Below, piece by piece: positions 7,502 through 16,352 of a DNA stretch of 24,592 nucleotides. Each line of letters starts with the position of its first letter. The stretch's first letter is position 1. Where the stretch lies: NCBI GenBank assembly GCA_031265715.1, contig JAISCG010000002.1:1-24592 (forward strand), in the 5' to 3' direction. The stretch comes from Holosporaceae bacterium (GTDB taxonomy: Bacteria; Pseudomonadota; Alphaproteobacteria; UBA3830). Made by a program: the position numbers and the translations under genes. The notes under the pieces are model-generated. The model saw only the letters and a program-made list of their open reading frames with translations, was not told the origin of the DNA and ran no database searches.

Positions 7502-10252
7502 TTATTCCTTATCATCTGATAACGGATTCAACGTTTTCCAACCGTGTTTCGTAGCACTCACGGCAGCGCCGTCCTTGCTTCTTTTCTCTTCTTTTTGACG
7601 AATTATATGCTGTTTATTTGTGATCTCTTCTCCTTTTCCGGCGATAACAACATCTCCCTCTTGGATTTTACCTCTGACAATATCCTGTATTACTTCCTTT
7701 CGGGAAGACAGATCCTCTCCTTTAGCATTCATCTTTTGGTTGTGCTCGGCAATCCTGTTCTGAACTTGTTGCTTCGATTCTGAAAATTCATTCCTAAACT
7801 CATTTTGAGCGGATTTGCCGTTATAATTGCCCCAATCCGGCTGCTTCATGCTCGACGACGCAGGTCTCATCCTTACGCTTTCCCTGCTCTTTGCTTCATT
7901 AAACCATTCTCTTGCGGTTTCTTTATCTGCGGCATTATGAGAGGCCATCATTTTAGACGCCTCCTGCTTCGTGTATCCTCCTTCCTTCGTCGCTATCTCA
8001 AGCGCATGATCCATTAGATTATTCCTCTCGGAAAACGTTAAACTGCTTGCTCTATGATAGCTTTCCTGATAATTCCTCGCCATGCGTTCGTTGTATGCCC
8101 TATCTTGGCTATATTGATTCATTTTCGAGAGCGTATTCACATGATCTTTAGCCAACTGCGTTACTTCGTCGTTCCTGTTGGAAGCGGCTACATCCTGCAT
8201 GTGGGAATCAAACCTGCGCTGCGTTTCTGCAATATCCTGAGAAGTAGACGCTTGACCGGAATCTCCATGGTTTACAGCGTTGCCGGATTCCACTCCGCTG
8301 CTGATTCCTCCACCTATATTTGCGCCAAACGACAGATTTCCCGCCGCTTTTGTCTGATCGGTATAGCTATGTCCGTTGTAATGTTGATCCAGTACTTTCG
8401 CGTTCTGAGCTATCTGCTGCGCTTTATCCGCTCCCATGTTGTAGCGATGAGAAATATCCTGCACAGACATATCGCTAAAACTGTGCGCCAGTCTGGCCGA
8501 TTCGTTATGGGAAACGCTTTCGCTTTGAGAATATTTTGTCGCGGCGTCGTAGGCTCTCTGCATTGAATCGTCGTGCCCTTTACGAAACTCTTCCGCATCG
8601 GTTTGCGCCATTGAAAAATCCATAGATCCGCTGCTTACAGCATGATTAATAGTGGAAAATCCGCCGGCATCGTTTCTAATTTGCACGCCTCCCGTATCTA
8701 ATGTATGTCCTCCCGCCGAGAGAGAACTGGAAAAATTTCTCTGCAATTGAGACATGTTATCCGACTGTCGGTTCCTCATGCTCACATTACCAAACGAGAA
8801 ATTCCCCGACGACGCCTCCGCTGCGGCAGACCCGGCCGCCTGCACCGATGTTCCCGTCATTTGACCGGCAAGATGTACAAAAGTTCCGACTCCTTTTACT
8901 ATCGCTATGCAGATAAACGGTATGCTCACGGATAAATACCCCGCCAGCAGTTTCATCTCGCCGTTGGCTTCGGATACTCCCATGTAATTGGCTATGGTCA
9001 ATCCTCCGGCAGTGCCTATTTCGCTTAAAGTAGAGGCTCTGGCGGCAATGTTCATGATGTAATTCAGAATTGCATACATGGGAGGCCATGCCTGTAGCCA
9101 AATCAATATCGCTATCCAATTCATAAGAAATTTATATCCGTTTGGTATCATGCAGAGGGGTATTACGAATATAAAACACGCGTAGGCGAGAGCTTCTATC
9201 ACCGCTTTCATCAGAGGAAGCAGTTTTGCTGCCAGGCGACCTATCGTATCAAACGTGTTGTTCTGCTGCTGCAAAGCTCTGGTTTCCGCATAGGTAATCG
9301 CATTTCCCGTTAATTTAGAGTTCTCGGAGGCGGCATCTCCCATGGCGTTGATTACAAGCGCTTGTTTTAGAGTTTCTTCCGCGTCCGCCGCCATATCCCC
9401 CAGATAGCCGGTTACGTTTAGAAGATTTGTTTTGATTTCCGCCTTCAGAGCATTTTCCAGCTGCTCATTCATAATTAATTTCGGAGAATTGCTGCCGGAA
9501 TTACCGACAAATCTTCCGGTGAAGAATTTTCTCCCGAGAACGGAAAACGATCGATCCAATTCAGCCGCCCATGCCTGATTAAACTTTTGCACAGCGCCCT
9601 CGCAGGTAACATAGGTTGCTCTTCCTGTTCCGCTAATCGGTATCCAAAATATTCCCCTGTTTTTAGACGGATTGCCGGTTATCAGCCCCCACAAATCATT
9701 CGTATTCTTCAGATCTTCAAAGCTGTACTTCCGGTTTAGCATGATATCGTACTTCACGCACTGGCCTACAAAATTTCTAAAATTCTCTTTGAAGTTGCTA
9801 TCGGTAATTCTGAAAGTTTTAGCTTTTTCCAGAATATCAGAGCCGAACATCATCCCCGTCTTCTGATACTTCATATCGTCCGGAGTGGAAAAATTTTGCT
9901 CCACAGCCTCGGTAACAGCTTTCCCCAATTTACTGATTTGAGATGCAAATGTCGCTAATCCATAGGGAACATGGTCTATTTTGTAGGAGTATCCGGTAAT
10001 AGTATCTTTGACCCAAACTGCGCTGTCGGGAAGAAACAGCATATTCGTAATCAGAAGAACGGGAATTCCCCAGGTTTTAAATATCTGCTCCGGACTGCCG
10101 TACAAAATCATGTAATACACGATGAATATTCCGGCAAAGCCTCCGATACGCAGCATCGCCTGCAATGTCCCGCTGCCGCCGTTTAAACACATCGCAACTG
10201 CTTTCAGCACTTCGTATACAATCTCTCCCCCTCCTATCGTGTATATGTCCAT
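7502..10252 (-). CDS. traG: TraG-type mating-pair formation and stabilisation protein
   Basis: This 916-residue inner-membrane protein is close in length to F TraG (938). The N-terminus MDIYTIGGGEIVYEVLKAVA matches the pattern at the start of F TraG. It has hydrophobic segments near residues 35-75 and again around 340-465, the latter including NWIAILIWLQAWPPMYAILNYI, a hallmark of the family. The C-terminal half is a long soluble Ser/Gln/Asn-rich region (SGNFSFGNVSMRNRQSDN and onward). In F that part acts in mating-pair stabilisation and contacts the recipient inner membrane. I chose ATG at 10252; a GTG at 10264 overlaps the upstream toxin stop but adds only four residues. The ribosome binding site is weak (AGCGGTGAA), so translation may depend on coupling to the YoeB gene ending 11 bases upstream. 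Confidence 0.93.
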   Translation of the reverse strand: MDIYTIGGGEIVYEVLKAVAMCLNGGSGTLQAMLRIGGFAGIFIVYYMILYGSPEQIFKTWGIPVLLITNMLFLPDSAVWVKDTITGYSYKIDHVPYGLATFASQISKLGKAVTEAVEQNFSTPDDMKYQKTGMMFGSDILEKAKTFRITDSNFKENFRNFVGQCVKYDIMLNRKYSFEDLKNTNDLWGLITGNPSKNRGIFWIPISGTGRATYVTCEGAVQKFNQAWAAELDRSFSVLGRKFFTGRFVGNSGSNSPKLIMNEQLENALKAEIKTNLLNVTGYLGDMAADAEETLKQALVINAMGDAASENSKLTGNAITYAETRALQQQNNTFDTIGRLAAKLLPLMKAVIEALAYACFIFVIPLCMIPNGYKFLMNWIAILIWLQAWPPMYAILNYIMNIAARASTLSEIGTAGGLTIANYMGVSEANGEMKLLAGYLSVSIPFICIAIVKGVGTFVHLAGQMTGTSVQAAGSAAAEASSGNFSFGNVSMRNRQSDNMSQLQRNFSSSLSAGGHTLDTGGVQIRNDAGGFSTINHAVSSGSMDFSMAQTDAEEFRKGHDDSMQRAYDAATKYSQSESVSHNESARLAHSFSDMSVQDISHRYNMGADKAQQIAQNAKVLDQHYNGHSYTDQTKAAGNLSFGANIGGGISSGVESGNAVNHGDSGQASTSQDIAETQRRFDSHMQDVAASNRNDEVTQLAKDHVNTLSKMNQYSQDRAYNERMARNYQESYHRASSLTFSERNNLMDHALEIATKEGGYTKQEASKMMASHNAADKETAREWFNEAKSRESVRMRPASSSMKQPDWGNYNGKSAQNEFRNEFSESKQQVQNRIAEHNQKMNAKGEDLSSRKEVIQDIVRGKIQEGDVVIAGKGEEITNKQHIIRQKEEKRSKDGAAVSATKHGWKTLNPLSDDKE

Positions 10253-10263
10253 TTCACCGCTCA

Positions 10264-10536
10264 CTATCCGTTGTCATCATAATGTCCCCACAGTGACAGT
10301 ATTTTCACGGTCATTTTGTCCTTAAATACTTGATATACAAGACGGTGTTTTATGTTAATGCGCCGACTGTATACATTTTCAAATCCCATCAGTTTTTCAA
10401 AGTACGGAGGCGTAGCGTACGGATTTTGAGCAAGAATATCCAGCAATCTTTGTGTCTTTTCCTTCAAGCCGGCCTGTTTTAGTTTTAAAGAATCGGACAA
10501 CATCCTTTTGCTGTATTTTATTGCCCACTTTACCAT
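10264..10536 (-). CDS. yoeB: YoeB/Txe-family toxin (ribosome-dependent mRNA endonuclease)
   Basis: This 90-residue toxin has the YoeB pattern: MVKWAIKYSKRMLSDSLKLKQAGLKEKTQRLLDILAQNPY, then PPYFEKLMG, and the catalytic end YSRRINIKHRLVYQV...VKILSLWGHYDDNG. The Glu-Arg-His-Tyr residues expected of a YoeB nuclease are all present. It would cleave mRNA at the ribosomal A site and arrest translation unless bound by YefM. The start overlaps the antitoxin end by seven bases, so synthesis of the two is coupled. Its stop lies 11 bases before traG, which places the pair inside the tra operon. Ending in TAG adjacent to a GTG, it may also supply ribosomes to traG. Confidence 0.9.
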   Translation of the reverse strand: MVKWAIKYSKRMLSDSLKLKQAGLKEKTQRLLDILAQNPYATPPYFEKLMGFENVYSRRINIKHRLVYQVFKDKMTVKILSLWGHYDDNG

Positions 10537-10769
10537 GGCAATTCATCCTCACACTCAGATAAAGGTGTCTCGATTCCCTCCAGTATATCGTCTCTGGTCT
10601 TAGGGTTAGACATTAGATATATGGTCTCCTGTATAGATCCCCATTCTTCTTCTGATATGAGTACACAATTTCCCGCCTTCGACGTTATAAGCATCGGATC
10701 TCCAACCGAAATATCTGCTAACAAATTGAAAAAATTCTGCCTTGCGTTAGATGCATTAATCGACTTCAT
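10530..10769 (-). CDS. yefM: YefM/Phd-family antitoxin
   Basis: This 79-residue antitoxin has the Phd/YefM N-terminal DNA-binding domain (MKSINASNARQNFFNLLADI, then PMLITSKAGNCVLISEEEWGSIQETIYLM) and an acidic C-terminus (LEGIETPLSECEDELPW) that wraps the toxin. TAGGAGG lies six bases before the ATG, a much stronger ribosome binding site than that of the toxin, as expected for a labile antitoxin made in excess. It should repress its own promoter together with YoeB through the palindromes just upstream. It follows traH by 66 bases. Confidence 0.9.
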   Translation of the reverse strand: MKSINASNARQNFFNLLADISVGDPMLITSKAGNCVLISEEEWGSIQETIYLMSNPKTRDDILEGIETPLSECEDELPW

Positions 10770-10777
10770 GATATCCT

Positions 10778-10824
10778 CCTATTGCTACATCAATAGGAAT
10801 TGTACAATATTTCGTACAATTATA
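10778..10824 (-). promoter_or_regulatory. yefM-yoeB promoter with two stacked inverted repeats (operator and 5' UTR hairpin)
   Basis: A perfect TATAAT is at 10824-10819 on the minus strand; I see no good -35 hexamer at 17 bases. An 8-bp perfect inverted repeat, AATTGTAC (10798-10805) and GTACAATT (10814-10821), overlaps the -10 and the expected start site, and contains a TGTACA core (10801-10806). TGTACA-centred palindromes are the known YefM operator in E. coli. A second perfect 7-bp repeat, CCTATTG (10778-10784) and CAATAGG (10791-10797), lies in the 5' untranslated region and shares bases with the AGGAGG ribosome binding site, so it could fold and partly mask it. Confidence 0.6.
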
Positions 10825-10835
10825 CAAGCCCTTTT

Positions 10836-12197
10836 TCATCGCTCTTCTTTCCCTTTCTGCAGTGCTTCAAAAGTGTTCTCCAGCTTTCTTTCATAGGTTT
10901 TGGTCGTTTCGATCATGATAAGCATCTGATTCATTTGCTCATAGGCGATCTTTCGTTTGATATAGATGCTTGCTTTCGCTTTTTGCAATTGGGCGATGAA
11001 TTTGTTGACCTCCTCATCCGAAACCTGCGCGTTTCTGAGGTTTGCCGTTTCCTCCAGCATTACGTCTAAAATCTCTGTGATGTACTGATGAATGAGGTCA
11101 ACACAAATGATATCCGTAAAGTCTTTAAGGTCGTATTCCTTCCTTCTGTAAGTAGCCAACACGTTAACCATCTTATAAACAGGCAATCTTACTTTATCTA
11201 TAAACGCTATTTCCTTCTGATCCAACTCTTCATCGTTGATCGCTTTCCTTGTAATATCTCCTAATATTTTTCGGACTCTGTTTCCGAATCCTCCCGATGC
11301 TATGTTGTAATTCTTTACCTGCACTCGGAGACATTTTCCCGTTTCATCGCATCCGTATCCGGAAACTGTCCCCCCTTCAAACAGAGCCTTTATCAAATCA
11401 TCGTTATCTGCCTTACTCGGATATGCGCTTACTTTTCGGCTTTCTCCTTCTTTATGAGCGACAATGGTACCGGAAATTGTCATACACAGGTGCGCCAATT
11501 CCTGATCCGAAATCAGAAAGCTGTTCCGCTTGATTACCTCCCACGCCACATTAAACTCCTCCGCCAGAATGTTTTTATATTCTTCCGTAAGTCCTTTTTT
11601 CGCCATAACGCTCGGGCGCTCCGAACCGCTACCGCAACCTTGTCTCGCCGCAGCCCAATCTTTAAACATTCCTCCGCCGCTTCCCATGGAGGTGCATATG
11701 TGTCTGCCGGTAAGATCAGATTTCGGCCATACTCCCCCCAGCAAGGTTGCCGCTGTTTCACAGGAATTAATGTTTGCCTGATTGATTTTCGATGCCATAT
11801 CCTGTAACTCCGCCATTACCGATTGCACAGCCGGAGCAAATGTTTTCATAGCCAACATAAACCCGTAACTGACTGCGCCGGATCCTATGCTCTTGAGCGC
11901 ATTCACCAATTCCGCGCTGCTCACAAACGAAAATCCTCCCGTAAACATATCTATGCCTCCGCAGCCGGCCTTAAAATTCGGTAACTGCAACGTCGCCGGC
12001 TGAAAGTTTCTTACTCTGTTTCTCAGGCTTAACCCGCCTCCGCTGTAATATCCCGCAGATTGATCGTGATGTACTCCCGGAGATGTAGCGTTTGTTGTCG
12101 TTCCCATCTTATGAAAAAAACTCTCCAGGTCAGAACCTATACCGCAGTAAGATCCTTGGAATAACAGCAGAGAAATAAATAAAAGTCTTTTACTCAT
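10836..12197 (-). CDS. traH: TraH, conjugal pilus assembly protein
   Basis: This 453-residue periplasmic assembly protein is almost the F TraH length (458). A signal peptide (MSKRLLFISLLLFQGSYC) is followed by the Gly-rich GGGLSLRNRV and the conserved AGCGGIDMFTGGFSF block. NINSCETAATLLGG and ARQGCGSG are further family signatures. The C-terminal 60 residues are charged and helical, probably a coiled coil. F TraH interacts with TraF, TraU and TrbI in an outer-membrane-spanning complex needed for pilus extension and retraction. The ATG overlaps the traF stop as ATGA and has GGGGAGGAGG upstream. In F, traG follows directly; here a toxin-antitoxin pair intervenes. Confidence 0.95.
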   Translation of the reverse strand: MSKRLLFISLLLFQGSYCGIGSDLESFFHKMGTTTNATSPGVHHDQSAGYYSGGGLSLRNRVRNFQPATLQLPNFKAGCGGIDMFTGGFSFVSSAELVNALKSIGSGAVSYGFMLAMKTFAPAVQSVMAELQDMASKINQANINSCETAATLLGGVWPKSDLTGRHICTSMGSGGGMFKDWAAARQGCGSGSERPSVMAKKGLTEEYKNILAEEFNVAWEVIKRNSFLISDQELAHLCMTISGTIVAHKEGESRKVSAYPSKADNDDLIKALFEGGTVSGYGCDETGKCLRVQVKNYNIASGGFGNRVRKILGDITRKAINDEELDQKEIAFIDKVRLPVYKMVNVLATYRRKEYDLKDFTDIICVDLIHQYITEILDVMLEETANLRNAQVSDEEVNKFIAQLQKAKASIYIKRKIAYEQMNQMLIMIETTKTYERKLENTFEALQKGKEER

Positions 12198-12964
12198 GCC
12201 TCCTCCCCGTTTGACTCCGGCATCTCGCCGATAATTGCAATGATTCGCTCTTCCATTTCCTGAATCGATATCATTCCGATTGCTATCGGAATTACGTGTC
12301 CCGTTTTCGGATTAACGGCAAACACGGACGGATATGTACTTACTCCCCAGGTTTCCGCCAGACCGTTATCCCGAACATTTCTTTTGAATAACCTGTGTTT
12401 CTCTCCCAACTCACTGATGGCCAACACTTCCCAATCATATTTTTCGCTGAATCCCTTAACCGCGGAACCGAATGCATCACAATACGGACAATCGTTTCTG
12501 AAAAAAAAGAACAAGCCGTATTCCTTCGATAATTTGCGGATTTTATCTTCGATATGCTTTCTCTGTTCCGCAAGGTAAATATGTCTTGCGCTCTGGGAAA
12601 CGGGAAATTTTTGCGTATAATCGATGTCGGGATTTTTGTACACGTTCTGCATCCATACTTCGGCAAACTTTCCGGATTTTTGCATCATTTCGTATTGCAT
12701 TCTCTGGTAATTAAAGACATTTTGAGGAGTCGGATACATTACCGCCGCCGCTTTTGCTTCCTCTAAACTCGCTTGGTATTGCTTCAATTCCTCCGTAGCC
12801 GGATATGGCGAAAAAACAGATTTTTGGTCTTTAGGATCATTGAATCGAGGCTCGATCTCGTACCAATGCCAGCCGCGAGTATGATCGTCGTAGAAGGATT
12901 TTTCGGATTCGGCGTTTAGGGAAGAGAACAACAGCGAAACCAATAATACTAAAAAACGTTCCAT
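12194..12964 (-). CDS. traF: TraF, periplasmic thioredoxin-fold pilus assembly protein
   Basis: This 256-residue protein (F TraF has 247) begins with a signal peptide, MERFLVLLVSLLFSSLNAES. GWHWYEIEP and NVFNYQRMQYEMMQKSGKFAEVWMQNVYKNPDIDYT are typical of the family. The C-terminal thioredoxin fold keeps an active CPYC site at 159-162 within FFFFRNDCPYCDAFG, and a cis-Pro-like TYPSVFAV. The F protein itself is reported to lack a CXXC, with TrbB supplying disulfide chemistry there. No trbB is seen here, so this TraF may perform the oxidoreductase role for the cysteine-rich TraN, TraU and TraH. The start follows the traN stop directly (TAAATG). Confidence 0.93.
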   Translation of the reverse strand: MERFLVLLVSLLFSSLNAESEKSFYDDHTRGWHWYEIEPRFNDPKDQKSVFSPYPATEELKQYQASLEEAKAAAVMYPTPQNVFNYQRMQYEMMQKSGKFAEVWMQNVYKNPDIDYTQKFPVSQSARHIYLAEQRKHIEDKIRKLSKEYGLFFFFRNDCPYCDAFGSAVKGFSEKYDWEVLAISELGEKHRLFKRNVRDNGLAETWGVSTYPSVFAVNPKTGHVIPIAIGMISIQEMEERIIAIIGEMPESNGEEA

Positions 12965-14836
12965 TTATTTTCCTCCGATTTTCAGAGATCCGGTCAGATG
13001 CTTCATGTTTTCCCGCAGATGAACAGCCTCTGTTCCATCGGATCCCTTCAGACGTTCCCGCATTTGCTCTCGAATACGATCCAACTCTCCTTCTTTTGCA
13101 AAATGCTCTCCGTTTTGAGGCTTAAATCTCTCTATAACATCGGCAGCAATTTCTGCAAGGTTTAATTTCGAAAAATCAATCCTGCTCAGCTCATCGGGGG
13201 TAAATCCTCTACAATCGGGACATTCAGGAGATCCAAAGTTCATGCCCAGCTGTGATTTTCCCTGTTCTTGCAGTAGTTTCGCAAACTTAGTACCAAAACA
13301 GCAAAACACTGTTTTCTTTCTCAGACAGAACTTGGCTAATCCTACATTTACGTATTCGGCACAGTAGGTTCCGACTTGCAGGCATTTCCTCTCTCCGCGA
13401 AGTTTTCCCACCACGCGAGAATCCTCGTCGCAGCCGGCAAGTCCCATACTTACGCCCCAGCCTCCGCAACCGCAACAATCCTTGAAAGACAGCGGAAATC
13501 TCGTACACGCATAGGCCTTGCCCTTAAAAATGCTGATATTTGCCGTTCCATCCATTTCCTTCCTCGCTTCTTCCAAAATGGAAAGATAAGCGAGAGCTTG
13601 GATCATATCTCTGTCGGATTCATAGCCCGAATCGATGCAATCTCCCCCCAAACAAAACGGATTCTTTTTGGAAAATTTGTGTTTTTTTGAGCCTATTCTG
13701 TCCCTGCAGCGGAACTTCCATTTCCAGCGAATACATTTATCTCCGGCCTTTTCCATACATTCCGGATCCGGCTGACGAGAACAGCCCCGGGCTTTAAGTT
13801 CCGTACAGGTATCTTTACAGGAAGATCTGCAGGCATAGGTCACCGTTTGCCCCCAGGAACCGTTTACTTTTTTACCTTTCCAAAATTTATCCGAAGGAGG
13901 ATCCTCTTCCAGAGCATGATAGCGACACAACCCCTGTTCGCAAAGTTCTTCATAATGCCGGCAAGCGTCGTCTAATATCCAATAGTGTTCTCCGGTATCG
14001 TTTACCACCCGATGATGAAGATAGGCATTGCCGATTTCTCCCCAGGGAATATACTCGTCGTTCGCTCCTCCGAGAAGCTTCCTTATCATATCCGCCGCGC
14101 TTATAACGTGGTTTTGCAATGCCGGAACCAGATAACATCCCGGACGTATCCAGGGATAACCGTTCTGCTGTATCGTTTTTCTCAGAATAATATTGACCCC
14201 GTTAACACGATAAGTCTCATCTATATACGCTCCTCCCCAGGGTACCGTACCCAGACGGGTAATATCCGCAAATACTCCGTCTTCTCTGAAAATTTCCTCC
14301 GGTTCGCTCACTATCTCCACTTTGATCGTTAAGTGCCCGTGATTTAAGCAATTTTGGCCTGCGGTGATGTAGGGGGGAGTTTGGAGATAAACATATCTCT
14401 TCTTGGTTTTGCGTGCTTTTACAAAATACTCCTCGTCGGGACATTCTTCGCAGGTCTCAATGGTATAATTATCCGTTCCTTCCTCTGTCTCTTCCGTTTC
14501 TTCAAACGCTTGCTCCGGATGCTGATGATAGTTCTCGGAACGAATCATGAATTCCTCGGTATCATCCAAAATATAGGGCTTGCGGGTTTTATGAATACCC
14601 CGTAAATCCCTCCCGTGCGGATCTTTTTCCAAGTGTTCGAAGGATTTCGATAATTCGTCTCCGCTTATGAAAACTCCGTCCCGATACTGAGGCACCTGAG
14701 TTTTGTTCACTCCGGATTTTATCTGATCTTCTATCCCGTTTTTACAGGATTCGGCCGCCTGCTTTCCGTGCTCGAATGAATTCGTCATGCCTCCTACCCT
14801 GAAGAACGATAAAAACGTTAACAATGCCGGTATCAT
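12965..14836 (-). CDS. traN: TraN, cysteine-rich outer-membrane mating-pair stabilisation protein
   Basis: About 623 residues, near F TraN (602). A short N-terminal hydrophobic stretch (MIPALLTFLSFF) serves as export signal. I count 29 cysteines, clustered in CRSSCKDTCTELKARGC, CCGCGGWGVSMGLAGC and a C-terminal CPDC, the usual TraN arrangement. The protein contacts the recipient surface and stabilises mating pairs. An acidic insert (EEGTDNYTIETCEECPDEE, near 105-130) is likely species-specific, since the N-terminal part determines recipient specificity in known TraN proteins. The ATG at 14836 overlaps the trbC stop (ATGA) and has GGGAGGG upstream. A TTG four codons earlier lies within that site and is rejected. 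Confidence 0.93.
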   Translation of the reverse strand: MIPALLTFLSFFRVGGMTNSFEHGKQAAESCKNGIEDQIKSGVNKTQVPQYRDGVFISGDELSKSFEHLEKDPHGRDLRGIHKTRKPYILDDTEEFMIRSENYHQHPEQAFEETEETEEGTDNYTIETCEECPDEEYFVKARKTKKRYVYLQTPPYITAGQNCLNHGHLTIKVEIVSEPEEIFREDGVFADITRLGTVPWGGAYIDETYRVNGVNIILRKTIQQNGYPWIRPGCYLVPALQNHVISAADMIRKLLGGANDEYIPWGEIGNAYLHHRVVNDTGEHYWILDDACRHYEELCEQGLCRYHALEEDPPSDKFWKGKKVNGSWGQTVTYACRSSCKDTCTELKARGCSRQPDPECMEKAGDKCIRWKWKFRCRDRIGSKKHKFSKKNPFCLGGDCIDSGYESDRDMIQALAYLSILEEARKEMDGTANISIFKGKAYACTRFPLSFKDCCGCGGWGVSMGLAGCDEDSRVVGKLRGERKCLQVGTYCAEYVNVGLAKFCLRKKTVFCCFGTKFAKLLQEQGKSQLGMNFGSPECPDCRGFTPDELSRIDFSKLNLAEIAADVIERFKPQNGEHFAKEGELDRIREQMRERLKGSDGTEAVHLRENMKHLTGSLKIGGK

Positions 14837-15393
14837 TGGCCCTCCCAAAGTCCGGAATGAGCAAATTCCAGAGTTACATTGCCCGACAATCTGTTTACTT
14901 CCCTGCCGTTTCTTAGCAACACAAATGTCGGCACTCTTTCAATGCCGTATTCTTTAAAAAGCCGGGGATTAATATCCAGGCGTAATCCGTTCGGATTGAT
15001 TTCCAGTATTTTATCCTTGGTTTTCAGAAATGAGTCCTGATAAATACCTCGCAACACGAGGGTCGCATTGTATTTTTGCGATTGTTCACTTAACTCCGTT
15101 AATGAAATTTTCGGCATAGAAAACGATACAAATACCAGAATGCCGTTTTCAACGTTCGATTCTTTGTTCTGAATATTGCGCACCTGCGCTCCACAGTCCC
15201 TACAACCTTTTCCCGTCACGGGAAGCTTATCGACCAAAAATTTTAATTCTTCCGGATTAAGTTTCTGCCGCCCGGCCGTTTGTCGCACGAATTCTACATC
15301 GTCGACAGACGAAGACTGCGCGTCATGCAGAATGTCTTCGGCCGGCAGAGGAAAAGCAAAAAACAGAATCAAAAAATTTACAAGAGACAACAA
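14833..15393 (-). CDS. trbC: TrbC, F-type periplasmic pilus assembly protein
   Basis: Periplasmic protein of about 186 residues (F TrbC 212) with the TrbC_Ftype core ILVFVSFSMPKISLTELS, ATLVLRGIYQDSF and RLFKEYGIERVPTFVL, a thioredoxin-like fold without a CXXC in the core. The open frame extends upstream to 15579, but that part overlaps the coding sequence of traU. The likely start is a TTG at 15393, nine bases after GGAG, which gives a clean signal peptide (LLSLVNFLILFFAFPLPAED). This makes a 16-base overlap with traU and no ATG start. In some genomes trbC is fused to traW. It acts with TraW in pilus assembly. Confidence 0.88.
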   Translation of the reverse strand: MLSLVNFLILFFAFPLPAEDILHDAQSSSVDDVEFVRQTAGRQKLNPEELKFLVDKLPVTGKGCRDCGAQVRNIQNKESNVENGILVFVSFSMPKISLTELSEQSQKYNATLVLRGIYQDSFLKTKDKILEINPNGLRLDINPRLFKEYGIERVPTFVLLRNGREVNRLSGNVTLEFAHSGLWEGQ

Positions 15394-16352
15394 TTTCTTT
15401 TTCTCCAAATCAGATAGCCGAAATCCTCTCCCGTATAAGGTTTTTCTTTTCCTCCTTCCCAATGAACGCTGGTTCTTCCAAGAGGCTTGCACCCTCCTGA
15501 TCCCGTCGTTGACGACGGATACAACATCTGCTGTTTGTATTGCGACTTCATCATTAGCGGCATAAGATATTGTTCGCACATGCCGCTTTTACCGATAGTT
15601 CCCTTCGCCAACATTTCCCTATGCATCTTGGCAAGCATTCTTGAAGTGAGGAGAAGCGATGCCTGCACTCCTCCCACATGATAGGGAACGTGACCGGTAT
15701 AGGGATAAATGCTCCCCTGACACCCGGCGCACCAAAACATCGCATCCAAAGGAAACCCCGCCGTTGCCGCAATCGAGTCGGCGGCGCATGCCGCCTGCGC
15801 TATCGGATTGCCAAAGACTACCGCCTCGGGATTCAACACGAATGCCGTCTCATCATCATTCCATAAAGGATCAAATTCCGTAATGTAGGCGACGTCCCAT
15901 TGCCCCTTCTCCATACAAACAAAGTTCGTCAGCAATTCCAGCCAATACAGAACCGGATAAACATAATAGTGAATCTGATAAAAACTATTCTTGATATTGT
16001 TGGTAGTTGCTCCGGTAGATACGTTTCCGTGTCCGCGAATACTGTCTGCTCCTATCTGCAATCCGCCCATATTCACCAAACAAAACTTCACCCTGGTTAC
16101 ATCGATTAACCTCGCCGGTTCCCAAAACGATATCGGTATGCCTATGCGCGGAATCGGCTTGCCGCAGGTGCATATCAACTCTCGAGGATTGCCTGTATCT
16201 TCTCCGGACGGAGACACTTTCAAACCGCATATCGTTATCGGAAATAAACAACTCCAGCAAATATCCGTGACGGGATTTACAAACCTCCCCGTGCACTTTC
16301 CGTGAAGATTCATACTAAACAACATAAAAATAAAAAACGTTATCAATCTCAT
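15378..16352 (-). CDS. traU: TraU, conjugal transfer pilus assembly protein
   Basis: This 324-residue periplasmic protein is the length of F TraU (330). The signal peptide MRLITFFIFMLFSMNLHG is followed by CTGRFVNPVTDICWSCLFPITICG, the near-invariant N-terminal signature. Other conserved blocks are CTCGKPIPRIGIPISFWEPARLIDVTR, FCLVNMGG, FDPLWNDDETAFVLNPEAVVFGNPIAQAACAADSIAA and FWCAGCQGSIYPYTGHV. TraU is needed mainly for DNA transfer rather than pilus growth in F. The start is joined to the traW stop as TAATG. Its C-terminus overlaps the trbC start by 16 bases. Confidence 0.96.
   Translation of the reverse strand: MRLITFFIFMLFSMNLHGKCTGRFVNPVTDICWSCLFPITICGLKVSPSGEDTGNPRELICTCGKPIPRIGIPISFWEPARLIDVTRVKFCLVNMGGLQIGADSIRGHGNVSTGATTNNIKNSFYQIHYYVYPVLYWLELLTNFVCMEKGQWDVAYITEFDPLWNDDETAFVLNPEAVVFGNPIAQAACAADSIAATAGFPLDAMFWCAGCQGSIYPYTGHVPYHVGGVQASLLLTSRMLAKMHREMLAKGTIGKSGMCEQYLMPLMMKSQYKQQMLYPSSTTGSGGCKPLGRTSVHWEGGKEKPYTGEDFGYLIWRKRNCCLL

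Noticed and set aside
8054..8566. Plus-strand open frame of 170 codons
   Set aside because: It is antisense to the low-complexity C-terminal half of traG, where reverse frames stay open by composition.
15394..15579. Upstream 62-codon extension of trbC from an ATG
   Set aside because: It overlaps the conserved end of traU out of frame, and the normal TrbC signal peptide only begins near 15393.
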